Made by a program: the position numbers and the translations under genes. 64,000 bases of DNA from Micromonospora trifolii (GTDB lineage: Bacteria > Actinomycetota > Actinomycetes > Mycobacteriales > Micromonosporaceae): the NCBI RefSeq assembly GCF_022229005.1, contig NZ_JAKKFD010000053.1, forward strand, positions 1 to 64,000, read 5' to 3'. Under the pieces are notes generated by a model that ran no database searches, had not been told where the DNA came from, and saw only the letters and a list, made by a program, of their open reading frames with translations. Numbering within the stretch: the first letter of the stretch is position 1; each line of letters opens with the position of its first letter. Shown here piece by piece: positions 16,586 through 24,607 of the stretch.

Positions 16586-18871
16586 TTACGATACTGCCGA
16601 GCGATATGCCGCGGTCGGCAGATAGTCGTGCTCGAGAAAGTCCCTCAGGCAGGCCGCAGCCACGCCGGCGGCGAGGAATTTCTGGGCGTCGTCGGTGCTG
16701 TCGACGACGATTCCGCGTAGGACCGCCCAGAGCCGGCCCGCGTTGCGAGTGCCGAACTCGTAGGACTCCGTGTCCACGGCTTCCAGGCGTGGGTCCTCGC
16801 CGTGGAGGTCGTCTGGCGTGACCGAGTCGAGCAACTCCGGGTCGCCGCTCGCGACGGCGACGGCGTCGCCGAGTACGACGCGCGGCACGATCCGAGGTGG
16901 TGCATCGCCTGGCACGCTGCGCAGGAACCGCGCAGCGAGGTCTTCGAACAGGGTAGGTGCGCCCTCGTAGTAGGCGAGCAGGGTCCGAATGTGCTCGGGG
17001 ATCCGGACCGGAGCGGCGGGCGTGATGATGCCGGCCTGGGTGTGCGTGTAACGGCCGACCCAGGCCGGCACGACGACGTCACCCAGTCGGCGCCTCCGGT
17101 GACCGCGTGCCGATCCGACCAGGACGCACGCGTGCGGAACGAGTTCCTCGATCGGGCCGAATGCGGTGGACGGACCACCGTGCCGAAGTCGCTCGGGCAC
17201 GCGCACGATCTGTACCGAGAGGGGGCGACCGAGACGGGGTGCCTCGACTGCGACCCGCCGCGATCCCTCCCGGTCGGCGTTCGAGTCCACGGCGGTTGCA
17301 CCGAAGGCGGCGAGCACGGCCCGAAATTCCGCCGCGTCGGTTGTCAGCACGGCGACGTCCACCTCCTGACCGTCGGGGTGGGACCTCACGACGTCCGTAC
17401 GGCGTGGTCGTGGAACCCGCGGCGCCGACGTGACCGACGGCGGCGAGAACGCACCCATCGCAGCGGCCGCCAGTTTCACTCGTCGGTCCTCGGTCAGCAG
17501 TGGCGCCCGCGAGCCGTAGTCGGCGAGGAGCAGGGCGAGTTGCTCGGGATGGAGCCCGCTCGCGCTCCGGGTCCGCTTGTTGAGCAGATGGGCGATTGTC
17601 GAACACGACTCAGTGGCGGCCTGAGACTCCGCCGGGCCGACGGGTTCCGGGACTGCCTGAGGGCCTTGCTCCTGAGCGAGGCGGGCAGTATCGGGACGCG
17701 CGGCTGGGGCCAGTTCGAAATACCTGTCCAGAGCGGACGCCGCCAGGGTGAAGAACCAGGTGCGGGCCACCTGCTCGTCCCTCATTCGCAGGTCCCGATC
17801 GGCGAACAGCAGCGCGCAGCCGGCCAGCGACAGCATCGTCTGCGCGGTCCACTCGCCGCCGAAGCCATGGGCGGAGGCCACCTCTCGTCCGGCTTGGTGG
17901 ATCGCGTTGCTGATCTCCCGATGCCCTTTGAAGTCGTTGCTCTGCGGGAGTCGGGTTCCGGTGGGGTCGAGGAGGGCATTGATCAACGCGGGACCAGTGT
18001 TGTCGTTGATGATGAGGTAGTCGCGTATCCACTCGGCCGTGATCGACAGCAGGAGGTGCATCGGATCCCGGGCCAGAGGGCTGTGCGAGTCGAAGCCGCC
18101 GAGATCGATCAATTGGTAGTCGGTGCCGTCCAGTTCGGAGTCGATCTTCAAGAAGATGTTGCGCACGTTCAGGTCTCCGTGTGCCCGCCCCGCGAGGAAG
18201 TGCAACCGCCGCGAACTGTTCGGGTCGGCCCCCAGGACGGCAAGGGGGTTGAGCAGTGCTTTTCGGGACCAGGGCAGCCGTTCCTGAGTGGCCGCGATGC
18301 CATTCTCGCTCGCCCAACGGAGCAGTCGCGCCCCCGGATCGGAACGCGGGTGCGACCAGCCGTGAATCATCCGGGCCAAGTAGCCCTCAGCCGTGCCCTC
18401 CCACACATCGCTCCCCGGCGGCGGCGGGGTGTTCCAGTCTCGCAGGATGGAGGTGATCATCCCCTGTAGGTGTGCCGGCAGATCCGGTCGATCCATGGCC
18501 TCCACCAGCGGACGCCATACGGCGGAGTCCTGACCTGCGACGTCGAAATAGGCGATGGGCCCTTCGCGGGCGACTGTCACGGTCTCCACCTGCGGAATGT
18601 GCTTCTTGCAGAACGGCGACTGGTCCTGGGCCAGTAACGCACGCTTTATCTCTCTGGAGTCGCGTTCGTAGAACCGGAGAATGACCTTGTGACGGGTCAG
18701 GTGCGGCATGCGTATTGTCGCCACTGCCACCGGCACCCCGCTGGTGCCGTCACCCAGCCACTCCTCCCGGGTGATGGTCGCCGACTTCACAGTGGCCCAG
18801 CGGCGCAACATTTCCCGCTGCTCGTCGCTGATCAGGGCCCAGTCCGAATCTGGTCCGATGCTCCCTTCCAT
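16586..18871 (-). CDS. Kinase-like (TCAD9-like) domain fused to nucleoside phosphorylase/nucleosidase domain
   Basis: 761 aa in two parts. Residues about 30-390 resemble an aminoglycoside-phosphotransferase-type fold: a beta-rich start (HKVILRFYER), the catalytic loop HGDLNVRNIF (231-240) and a metal-binding IDLGGFD (255-261), as in the 'ternary complex associated' kinase-like domains described in prokaryotic conflict systems (family name from memory). After a Pro/Ala linker (390-500), residues 504-755 look like a purine-nucleoside-phosphorylase/MTA-nucleosidase domain: VDVAVLTTDAAEFRAVLAAF, ACVLVGSARGHRRRRLGDVV, the substrate-binding EAVDTESYEF (697-706) and GIVVDSTDDAQKF, with Asp724 at the catalytic aspartate. 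It is the last gene of the four-gene operon, 24 bp after the NUDIX gene. The PNP domain is the likeliest effector; the kinase-like part may bind or modify a regulator. Confidence 0.7.
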   Translation of the reverse strand: MEGSIGPDSDWALISDEQREMLRRWATVKSATITREEWLGDGTSGVPVAVATIRMPHLTRHKVILRFYERDSREIKRALLAQDQSPFCKKHIPQVETVTVAREGPIAYFDVAGQDSAVWRPLVEAMDRPDLPAHLQGMITSILRDWNTPPPPGSDVWEGTAEGYLARMIHGWSHPRSDPGARLLRWASENGIAATQERLPWSRKALLNPLAVLGADPNSSRRLHFLAGRAHGDLNVRNIFLKIDSELDGTDYQLIDLGGFDSHSPLARDPMHLLLSITAEWIRDYLIINDNTGPALINALLDPTGTRLPQSNDFKGHREISNAIHQAGREVASAHGFGGEWTAQTMLSLAGCALLFADRDLRMRDEQVARTWFFTLAASALDRYFELAPAARPDTARLAQEQGPQAVPEPVGPAESQAATESCSTIAHLLNKRTRSASGLHPEQLALLLADYGSRAPLLTEDRRVKLAAAAMGAFSPPSVTSAPRVPRPRRTDVVRSHPDGQEVDVAVLTTDAAEFRAVLAAFGATAVDSNADREGSRRVAVEAPRLGRPLSVQIVRVPERLRHGGPSTAFGPIEELVPHACVLVGSARGHRRRRLGDVVVPAWVGRYTHTQAGIITPAAPVRIPEHIRTLLAYYEGAPTLFEDLAARFLRSVPGDAPPRIVPRVVLGDAVAVASGDPELLDSVTPDDLHGEDPRLEAVDTESYEFGTRNAGRLWAVLRGIVVDSTDDAQKFLAAGVAAACLRDFLEHDYLPTAAYRSAVS

Positions 18872-18895
18872 GACATCCCCCTGTCTGTGTGCCGG

Positions 18896-19834
18896 TCAAG
18901 CCAGGACCAGCGTGAGAACAAGACCCAGCACACCCACGATGAGGCCCAGGATTTCCCAGGGCTTCTCCCGAACGATCTCCGCGAGTGCCGGTCCCCGGTG
19001 AACCCCTATACCCTCCGCCAGACCAGTCAGGCCACCAGGACGGCCGTCGACCAGGCGGCGGAGGCCGGCGATGTTCAGGGTTCGGCCCTTGACGGTCGCG
19101 GCATCTCCCAGGAGGGCCGCCTCGGCGACCCAGCGGCTGTCCGGGCCGACTGGCACGACCCGGCGGGTCGACAGCAGCTGGAAGAAGGTGATGCGGTATC
19201 TGGTTACCACGCCGAACGTCCGGGACAGCTGCTCCACCTCGACAGCTCCCAGCTCTGACAACGTGTCGCGCCGCGGGTCGAAGACGAAGCCTGGTAGTTC
19301 CTCCTCCAACTCCCGCACCGCCACCGCGCGCGGATCCTGGTCGCCGGCTCGCCGGTGACCGCCGGGGAGCTGGTACTGCCGGGCGGCCCCGTCGTACAGC
19401 ATCAGGTAACGGCGCCCCAACAGAGGGAAGCCGACCTTGATGACGATCTGACTCACCTCGGTGTGGCGCAGCGGACGTGCTGACCGGTCCACCTCCATTC
19501 GCTGCTGTTCCATCAGGTAGAGGAACTGCGGACCGGCCAGCACCTGCTGAATGTGGTACGGCGGTTCACTGGTCCCGGCGCGGTCCCAGTTGCCCAGGAT
19601 CGGCTGGCCCGCACGGACGTGCTCGGCGAGGCTGCTCAGGAACAGACCCGCGGCCGGAGCGTTCGCCTTGATCAGGCGCTGCCCGGTTGTCGGTTCGACG
19701 GTGAGGCGTACCACGTCGAAGATGTCGAACACCAGGACGAGGAGATCGGCGACAGCCGGTGTGGCAGCGGCGGAGACTCCCGTGGTCTGGCAGAGCCGCT
19801 CCAGGTCGACCGCCCCGTCGTCGGCACCGGGCAC
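18896..19834 (-). CDS. NUDIX-domain protein with C-terminal membrane helix (start uncertain)
   Basis: Counting from GTG 19834 the protein has 312 aa: a helical N-terminal region (1-100), a NUDIX domain (about 125-250) and a C-terminal membrane helix (292-311, WEILGLIVGVLGLVLTLVLA). The NUDIX box (158-181, GGHRRAGD then VRELEEELPG) keeps the RELxEE core but has Gln/Asp where the first Glu is expected and Pro for the late Gly. The only strong ribosome site, GGGGAGGA (19889-19896), is too far from the GTG; in frame behind it is ATC at 19885, which would add 17 coding-like residues. The family hydrolyses nucleoside-diphosphate derivatives; here it may act as a membrane-tethered sensor or effector. 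Confidence 0.75.
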   Translation of the reverse strand: MPGADDGAVDLERLCQTTGVSAAATPAVADLLVLVFDIFDVVRLTVEPTTGQRLIKANAPAAGLFLSSLAEHVRAGQPILGNWDRAGTSEPPYHIQQVLAGPQFLYLMEQQRMEVDRSARPLRHTEVSQIVIKVGFPLLGRRYLMLYDGAARQYQLPGGHRRAGDQDPRAVAVRELEEELPGFVFDPRRDTLSELGAVEVEQLSRTFGVVTRYRITFFQLLSTRRVVPVGPDSRWVAEAALLGDAATVKGRTLNIAGLRRLVDGRPGGLTGLAEGIGVHRGPALAEIVREKPWEILGLIVGVLGLVLTLVLA

Positions 19835-19904
19835 GCTCTCGATGATCTGCGCCAGCTGTTTCCGTAGTTCGCGTGGAAGATTGATCGTTCCTCCCCGGAC
19901 GAGG

Positions 19905-21680
19905 TTAGGAGTCGACCGGCGCTCCCGGTCGAGGCGAAGGAATCTCGTACAGTGGACAGATGGGGACGGCCACCCCGCCTCGCCTGGTGAGCTGGAAGCC
20001 CGGAACGCGGTTCAACAGGGGAAGATAAGCCACCGGTACGACGCCGGCGTGGTCGAGAACCTTGATCATGGAGCGCGCAGTGGCGCCGGAGGCATTCATC
20101 TCATCGATGATGGCGACGTCGTATCCGCTGCCCTCGCGTAGCAGCCGTAGTTGCCGGGTCCAGCCGAGGCCGGCGTCCATGTCTATCCGGGAGAAGTCGT
20201 TCCGCTCGGCATCGCGGAGCACGGCGCGAGGAATGTGTACGGCGCCAGGCCGTCCGCTGCGGCGGGCCCTGAGCCGCCGCACCAGTTGTCGCATCGCCGG
20301 CTCGTCTGGACAGACGTAGACGACCTCGTCACGTACCGCGCCGGCGAGGGTCATGCTCCGTAGTGCCTGGTCCAGTTTGTAGGCGATCCAGTCGCCGTAC
20401 TCCTGGAAGATCTGCTCGAAGTCCGGAGAACGGCGGAACCTGGACCGGGCGGGTGGGCCGTAGCTCTCCTCGACCCACTCAGCGTCGAGCAGCATCTCCC
20501 ACATGTCGTACGTCCGGATCAGCTGCCGGTCGTCCCCGAGGGGGTCGAGGTGGGGGAGGCCGGCGGTGCACTGGTCGCAGTCCTGTCGGGCGGTGCGCTC
20601 GCGCCGCACCGGATCGGCGATGCCGCGCACGGTGTAGGACCGCCCGGCGGCCACCAAATCAGTCACGTCGCCGTCGGGACCGAGCCGCCCCTGTTCGACG
20701 AAGACCGCGACAACCGTGCCAAAGACGTCCACGCCCAACTTCCGTAGCCGTTCGATCAACGACCGCGCACTGGCACCGGTGTTCAGGATGTCGAGCAGGA
20801 GTATCGCAGTGCCCTGCGTGATGGGGGCGTCCCTGAGTTGTTCCAACGGCGGCAGCGCGACGGGTTGGATCCCGAGTCGTTGTGCCACGTCGACTGCTAC
20901 CCGGTGCAACCACGGTGACTTCGTCTGATGGGAGAGGATGGCGAGCGCGCCCGAATGCTGCCGTTGGACCTCGGCCACCACATTCCGAACGATCTGCCCA
21001 ATCTCCGGTACGGCATAGGAGGCGTCGAAGAAGTAGCGGGTGCAGTAGTCGTCGGCGCTGCCGAACTTGTAGTGACCCAACATCCGCAGGATCTTTCCGC
21101 CCATGCGCTGAGCGATCGGCTGGTTCAGTCGTTCGAGCTGCTCGGCCCAGTCGGAATTGGTCTCGAGATGCACGTCGGGCTGGTCGGCGAGAACGAGGAA
21201 ACGCCTGCCGTCGCTGTACTGGATCATGATGTGGCCGACGAAACCGGCCTGGTTCGCACGGTTGCGAAAGGACGCCTGCAACGGAGTATGAAGAACGGGC
21301 ATCAGCACGATCGCCTGGTAGCGCTGGTTTTCCGACACCAACTCACCGATCGCCTCGCCCACGTAGGCGAACACCGTCTCCCGGATCAGGGCGGGCAGAT
21401 TCATCGTGAGATCCACCAGCAGGAGGATGACCTCGTCGGTGCTCCATTCCCCGTCGAGGTCAGCCTTCAGCCGCTCGCGTACCAGCCAGGGGGAGGTGTC
21501 GATCTGCTGGCTGCTGAGGTAGATCGTTTGAGCCTGCTCCACTGTGACGCGGCCCGGAGGGTCACTACGGATCGCGCGTACGAAATGGTCGTAGAACTCC
21601 AGCCGATCTCGCGAGACGTCCTCGGCGGTAGGACTGCCCATCCTGAGGACCTTCGGCACAACCCGGATGTCAGCCGGCAT
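19905..21680 (-). CDS. Tandem phosphoribosyltransferase-domain protein
   Basis: This 591-aa protein contains two type I phosphoribosyltransferase-like domains. The PRPP-binding signatures are LLLDILNTGASARS (294-307) and AIIDEMNASGATARS (523-537), both variants of the canonical hydrophobic-DD-hydrophobic-xTTG motif. Residues 1-225 form an uncharacterised N-terminal domain. A Cys pair (CDQC, 368-371) lies in the linker between the two domains. ATG at 21680 overlaps the end of the ATPase gene by 11 bp. Biosynthetic PRTases normally have one domain and no such N-terminus, so this looks like a regulatory or conflict-system enzyme acting on a base or PRPP; this is inference. The distance to the next gene is 70 bp (19 bp if it starts at 19885). 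Confidence 0.75.
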   Translation of the reverse strand: MPADIRVVPKVLRMGSPTAEDVSRDRLEFYDHFVRAIRSDPPGRVTVEQAQTIYLSSQQIDTSPWLVRERLKADLDGEWSTDEVILLLVDLTMNLPALIRETVFAYVGEAIGELVSENQRYQAIVLMPVLHTPLQASFRNRANQAGFVGHIMIQYSDGRRFLVLADQPDVHLETNSDWAEQLERLNQPIAQRMGGKILRMLGHYKFGSADDYCTRYFFDASYAVPEIGQIVRNVVAEVQRQHSGALAILSHQTKSPWLHRVAVDVAQRLGIQPVALPPLEQLRDAPITQGTAILLLDILNTGASARSLIERLRKLGVDVFGTVVAVFVEQGRLGPDGDVTDLVAAGRSYTVRGIADPVRRERTARQDCDQCTAGLPHLDPLGDDRQLIRTYDMWEMLLDAEWVEESYGPPARSRFRRSPDFEQIFQEYGDWIAYKLDQALRSMTLAGAVRDEVVYVCPDEPAMRQLVRRLRARRSGRPGAVHIPRAVLRDAERNDFSRIDMDAGLGWTRQLRLLREGSGYDVAIIDEMNASGATARSMIKVLDHAGVVPVAYLPLLNRVPGFQLTRRGGVAVPICPLYEIPSPRPGAPVDS

Positions 21681-22875
21681 GAGTCGGCAGCCGGGCTACG
21701 ACGAGGTTGCCGGAAATGCGGGGAACGCGGGGACCGCCATGCACGGTCACCAGGTACTGGGCGCCGCTCTCCGGATCGCTCTCCGCGCTTATCGTCAGTC
21801 GGGTCGAGCCGGAGTAGAGGTCGAGCGATCCGCGGAAGACATCGATGACGTGACGGTAGAGGAAGTACAGCCCGCAGCCCAGGAAGATGTCACTTCTGTC
21901 CGTGTCGGGGGCTCTGCCGCGTGGATCCTTGCGGGAGATCCCGGGAAAGAGGCTGGCCAGGAGCAGTTCGGCATCGTCGCCGTCAAGGGAGGGCGACCAG
22001 TCCGAGGGCAGCAGCGGGGGGTGGCCCGGTGGCCCGGGGATGCTCGACGAGCGGACGACTCGAACGGTGAAGCGGTCCGGCGGCGGCGACACCCGTACGT
22101 CTCCCCGACTGACCATGCACTCCCGAAGCGTCTCGACGATCGACTTGCCGTCGTCCCAGACCGCGACCGTAAGGCCGCCGTCAGCGCTCTCGCGTCTGCC
22201 GGTCGGTAATGACATCTGGGCTGCGACTACCGCCACCGACGCTTGCGGATGTTCCTGGACGTTCGCCAAGATCTCGTGCACGACGACCCGAGCGACATCC
22301 CATTCGGCCGCCTCTTTGAGGTGTTGGCTGAAGAGCGCGAGGGCCAGAGGATCGGTCCACCGTTCCAGTTCGTTCTCGACCATCCGGTTCTTGTCGGTCT
22401 CGTTGCCGAGTGGGTGCAGCGACAGGCCGAGCACCCGTTTGTGCTGCAGATCCTGCAGGATCTGCTCGGTCGCGGTGCCGGTGCCCCAATTCAACGTCTC
22501 CGGCGGCTTCGCCAGCCGTTGGACATCCTCGCGGGCGAGCAGCAGGGGGAGTGGTGCTCGGGTCACGTGGCTCGCCGCGTCCAGGAATCCGGCGCCGCGC
22601 AAGGCGCTCAGCGCCGCCCGGCTCTGCGGCAGCCGGAAGCGGGTGAGCCGATCGTCCTTCAGTCGAGCCTTTACCATGCCGAGTAGAAAGAGCAGAGCGA
22701 TGACGTCGAAAGTGCTACTTCGTCGAAAGTCGACGAGCGTGAGACGGTCGTCGTCGGGGCCGCCACCGTAAATGGAGACGGCCTGAATCAGGCGATCTAG
22801 ATCAACTGATTCGCCGAGCGGGACCTCGCGAATGTCCAGACGGTCGGCAGCAGTTCTGGTCTCCGAGGGTTGCAC
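21670..22875 (-). CDS. STAS-like plus GHKL (histidine-kinase-type) ATPase regulator
   Basis: The 401-aa protein has an N-terminal STAS-like alpha/beta region (about residues 15-105, RLTLVDFRRSSTFDVIALLF) and a C-terminal GHKL ATPase domain (about 180-398). The N-box is VVHEILANVQEH (198-209), the G1 box VWDDGKSIVETL (239-250), and a G2-like stretch GCGLYFLYRHVIDVFRG (333-349). No dimerisation-phosphoacceptor histidine helix is visible, so it is not a classical sensor kinase; anti-sigma-type or chaperone-like switching is more likely. GTG at 22875 is preferred because GCGGAGC stands 6-8 bp upstream. It is the first gene of the operon and overlaps the PRTase gene by 11 bp. Confidence 0.75.
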   Translation of the reverse strand: MQPSETRTAADRLDIREVPLGESVDLDRLIQAVSIYGGGPDDDRLTLVDFRRSSTFDVIALLFLLGMVKARLKDDRLTRFRLPQSRAALSALRGAGFLDAASHVTRAPLPLLLAREDVQRLAKPPETLNWGTGTATEQILQDLQHKRVLGLSLHPLGNETDKNRMVENELERWTDPLALALFSQHLKEAAEWDVARVVVHEILANVQEHPQASVAVVAAQMSLPTGRRESADGGLTVAVWDDGKSIVETLRECMVSRGDVRVSPPPDRFTVRVVRSSSIPGPPGHPPLLPSDWSPSLDGDDAELLLASLFPGISRKDPRGRAPDTDRSDIFLGCGLYFLYRHVIDVFRGSLDLYSGSTRLTISAESDPESGAQYLVTVHGGPRVPRISGNLVVARLPTHAG

Positions 22876-22927
22876 TGAAGCTCCGCAGAATGGATTGGCA
22901 GGGTGCTGACGGGCCGTGACGTCCGCC

Positions 22928-22956
22928 ACAGTACGTGCCTGTCGATGGCCTTTCAA
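22928..22956 (-). promoter_or_regulatory. Candidate promoter of the four-gene nucleotide-enzyme operon
   Basis: On the minus strand TTGAAA (22956-22951) is separated by 17 bp from TACTGT (22933-22928), which would start transcription about 45 bp before the GTG of the STAS-GHKL gene. Fit to sigma70 consensus is fair. Confidence 0.4.
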
Positions 22957-23046
22957 GCCTCGCTCGGGCTGTGTCAATCAGTTGACTCTGCCGCTGATCC
23001 TCGGCCGTGGAGATCGGTCGTGAATATCCCGGAAGTCGCCGCGACC

Positions 23047-23076
23047 TTGCGATACATCATCGTTGATCGATATCCT
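23047..23076 (+). promoter_or_regulatory. Candidate promoter of the CBM2-GH5 gene
   Basis: TTGCGA (23047-23052), an 18-bp spacer and TATCCT (23071-23076) precede the start codon by about 57 bp. No CebR-type palindrome was seen next to it. Confidence 0.4.
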
Positions 23077-23132
23077 GCGCGCAGGCGCCGCCCCGCCTCA
23101 GACCACCACCGTCGATCCGAAGCGGGTTCCGC

Positions 23133-24485
23133 ATGCGCACACTGAGACTTGTCACGACCCTGGCCGTCGCCGGCCTGCTCGCAGGTGGGGTGGCACTGGT
23201 CGCCGCCACACCGGCCAGCGCGGCCACCGCCGTGTTCTCCGTGACGAACAACTGGGGCAACGGCTACCAGGGGCAGGTCACCGTCACCAACGACACCTCC
23301 GCACCGATCACCAGTTGGCGGGTCGAGTTCGACCTGCCGTCCCCCTCGACCGTCAGCCAGTCGTGGAACGCGCAGCAGACGACCTCGGGCAGCCACTACA
23401 CCTTCGCCAACGTGTCCTGGAACGGCACCCTCGCCGCCGGCGCCTCCACCTCGTTCGGCTTCCTCGTCAACGGCACCGGCACCCCGCTCAACTGCACAGT
23501 GAACGGCGCGTCCTGTGCCGGCGGCCCGCCCCCGACCACGCCGCCGCCCACCACCCCGCCCCCGACCACGCCGCCGCCCACCACCGGCACGCCGGTCGAG
23601 CGGCACGGGCAACTGCGGGTCTGCGGCACCACGATGTGCGACAGGTCCGGCGCGCGGGTGCAGTTGCGCGGCATCAGCAGCATGTGGCTCAACTGGGAGA
23701 CCGCCCCGTACGCCGAGAACCTCTCCGCGTTGACCTGGATGCGCGACAACTGGAACCTCCAGGTGATCCGCGCGGCCATGGGCGTGGAGCCGGCGGGGGC
23801 GTACCTCAGTGATCCGACCAGGGCGCGCGCCCAGGTGGAGACCATCATCAACAACGCGGTCACCGCCGGGGTCTACGTGATCGTCGACTGGCACGCGCAC
23901 GAGGCGCAGAACAACCAGTCCCAGGCGGTGGCGTTCTTCGGTGACCTGGCCCGCCGGTACGGCCACCTGCCCAACGTCATCTGGGAGCCCTACAACGAGC
24001 CGCTCCAGGTCAGCTGGACCAACGTCATCAAGCCGTACCACCAGGCGGTGGTGTCCGCGATCCGCGCCGCCGACCCGGACAACATCGTCGTGCTCGGCAC
24101 CCCGACCTGGTCACAGGACGTGGACGTCGCGGCGGCCAGCCCGGTCACCGGCACCAACCTGATGTACACCCTGCACTTCTACTCCTGCACGCACGGGGCG
24201 TCGCTGCGCGCCAAGGGTGACGCGGCGATCCGCGCGGGTCTGGCGCTGTTCGTCACGGAGTGGGGCGCCAGTAACGCCGATGGCGGCCTCGACGGCCGGG
24301 CCTGCCTGCCGGAGGCACAGTCCTGGATCGACTGGATGAAGGCGAACGGCATCTCCTGGACGGCCTGGAAGCTCGACGTCGGCACCGACACCACCAACCT
24401 GCTCAGCCCGGGAGCGCCGGTGACCGGCGGGTGGACCAACTACCTGCACGGCCACGCGCCGTTCGTGGTGGCCAACATGAGGTGA
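23133..24485 (+). CDS. Secreted endoglucanase: signal peptide, CBM2, Pro/Thr linker, GH5
   Basis: 450 aa. A Sec signal peptide (1-31, cleavage after ASA) leads into a family 2 carbohydrate-binding module (about 32-130; FSVTNNWGNGYQGQVTV, with conserved tryptophans) that binds crystalline cellulose. A linker of PPPTT repeats (about 131-151) joins a GH5 catalytic domain (about 155-450). The acid/base is Glu289 (WEPYNEP) and the nucleophile Glu376 (FVTEWGAS), so it should cleave beta-1,4-glucan with retention. The order CBM2-then-GH5 is common in actinomycete cellulases. It is a single gene with a candidate promoter at 23047-23076 and a terminator at 24529-24567, divergent from the nucleotide-enzyme operon. 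Confidence 0.93.
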   Translation: MRTLRLVTTLAVAGLLAGGVALVAATPASAATAVFSVTNNWGNGYQGQVTVTNDTSAPITSWRVEFDLPSPSTVSQSWNAQQTTSGSHYTFANVSWNGTLAAGASTSFGFLVNGTGTPLNCTVNGASCAGGPPPTTPPPTTPPPTTPPPTTGTPVERHGQLRVCGTTMCDRSGARVQLRGISSMWLNWETAPYAENLSALTWMRDNWNLQVIRAAMGVEPAGAYLSDPTRARAQVETIINNAVTAGVYVIVDWHAHEAQNNQSQAVAFFGDLARRYGHLPNVIWEPYNEPLQVSWTNVIKPYHQAVVSAIRAADPDNIVVLGTPTWSQDVDVAAASPVTGTNLMYTLHFYSCTHGASLRAKGDAAIRAGLALFVTEWGASNADGGLDGRACLPEAQSWIDWMKANGISWTAWKLDVGTDTTNLLSPGAPVTGGWTNYLHGHAPFVVANMR

Positions 24486-24528
24486 TTCCGGCCGTTCCTT
24501 GACCGGGATTGCTCGAATCGAGACTGCT

Positions 24529-24567
24529 GATGTCGGGGTGTCCAGGCCGGCGGGGCACCCCGACATC
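24529..24567. terminator. Hairpin between convergent GH5 and GlxA genes
   Basis: GATGTCGGGGTG (24529-24540) pairs perfectly with CACCCCGACATC (24556-24567) across a 15-nt loop, 44 bp after the GH5 stop and 41 bp after the GlxA stop. It can serve both strands. Confidence 0.75.
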
Positions 24568-24607
24568 GCCGACCCCGCCACGACCCGCCACGGCCACCCT
24601 CGGAGGG

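Noticed and set aside
21670..22875. Classical two-component sensor kinase
   Set aside because: The GHKL domain lacks a phosphoacceptor-His helix, has no membrane segment and no response regulator nearby.
23520..23590. Short regular repeats resembling a CRISPR or satellite
   Set aside because: They encode the PPPTT linker between CBM2 and GH5; units are too short and in frame.
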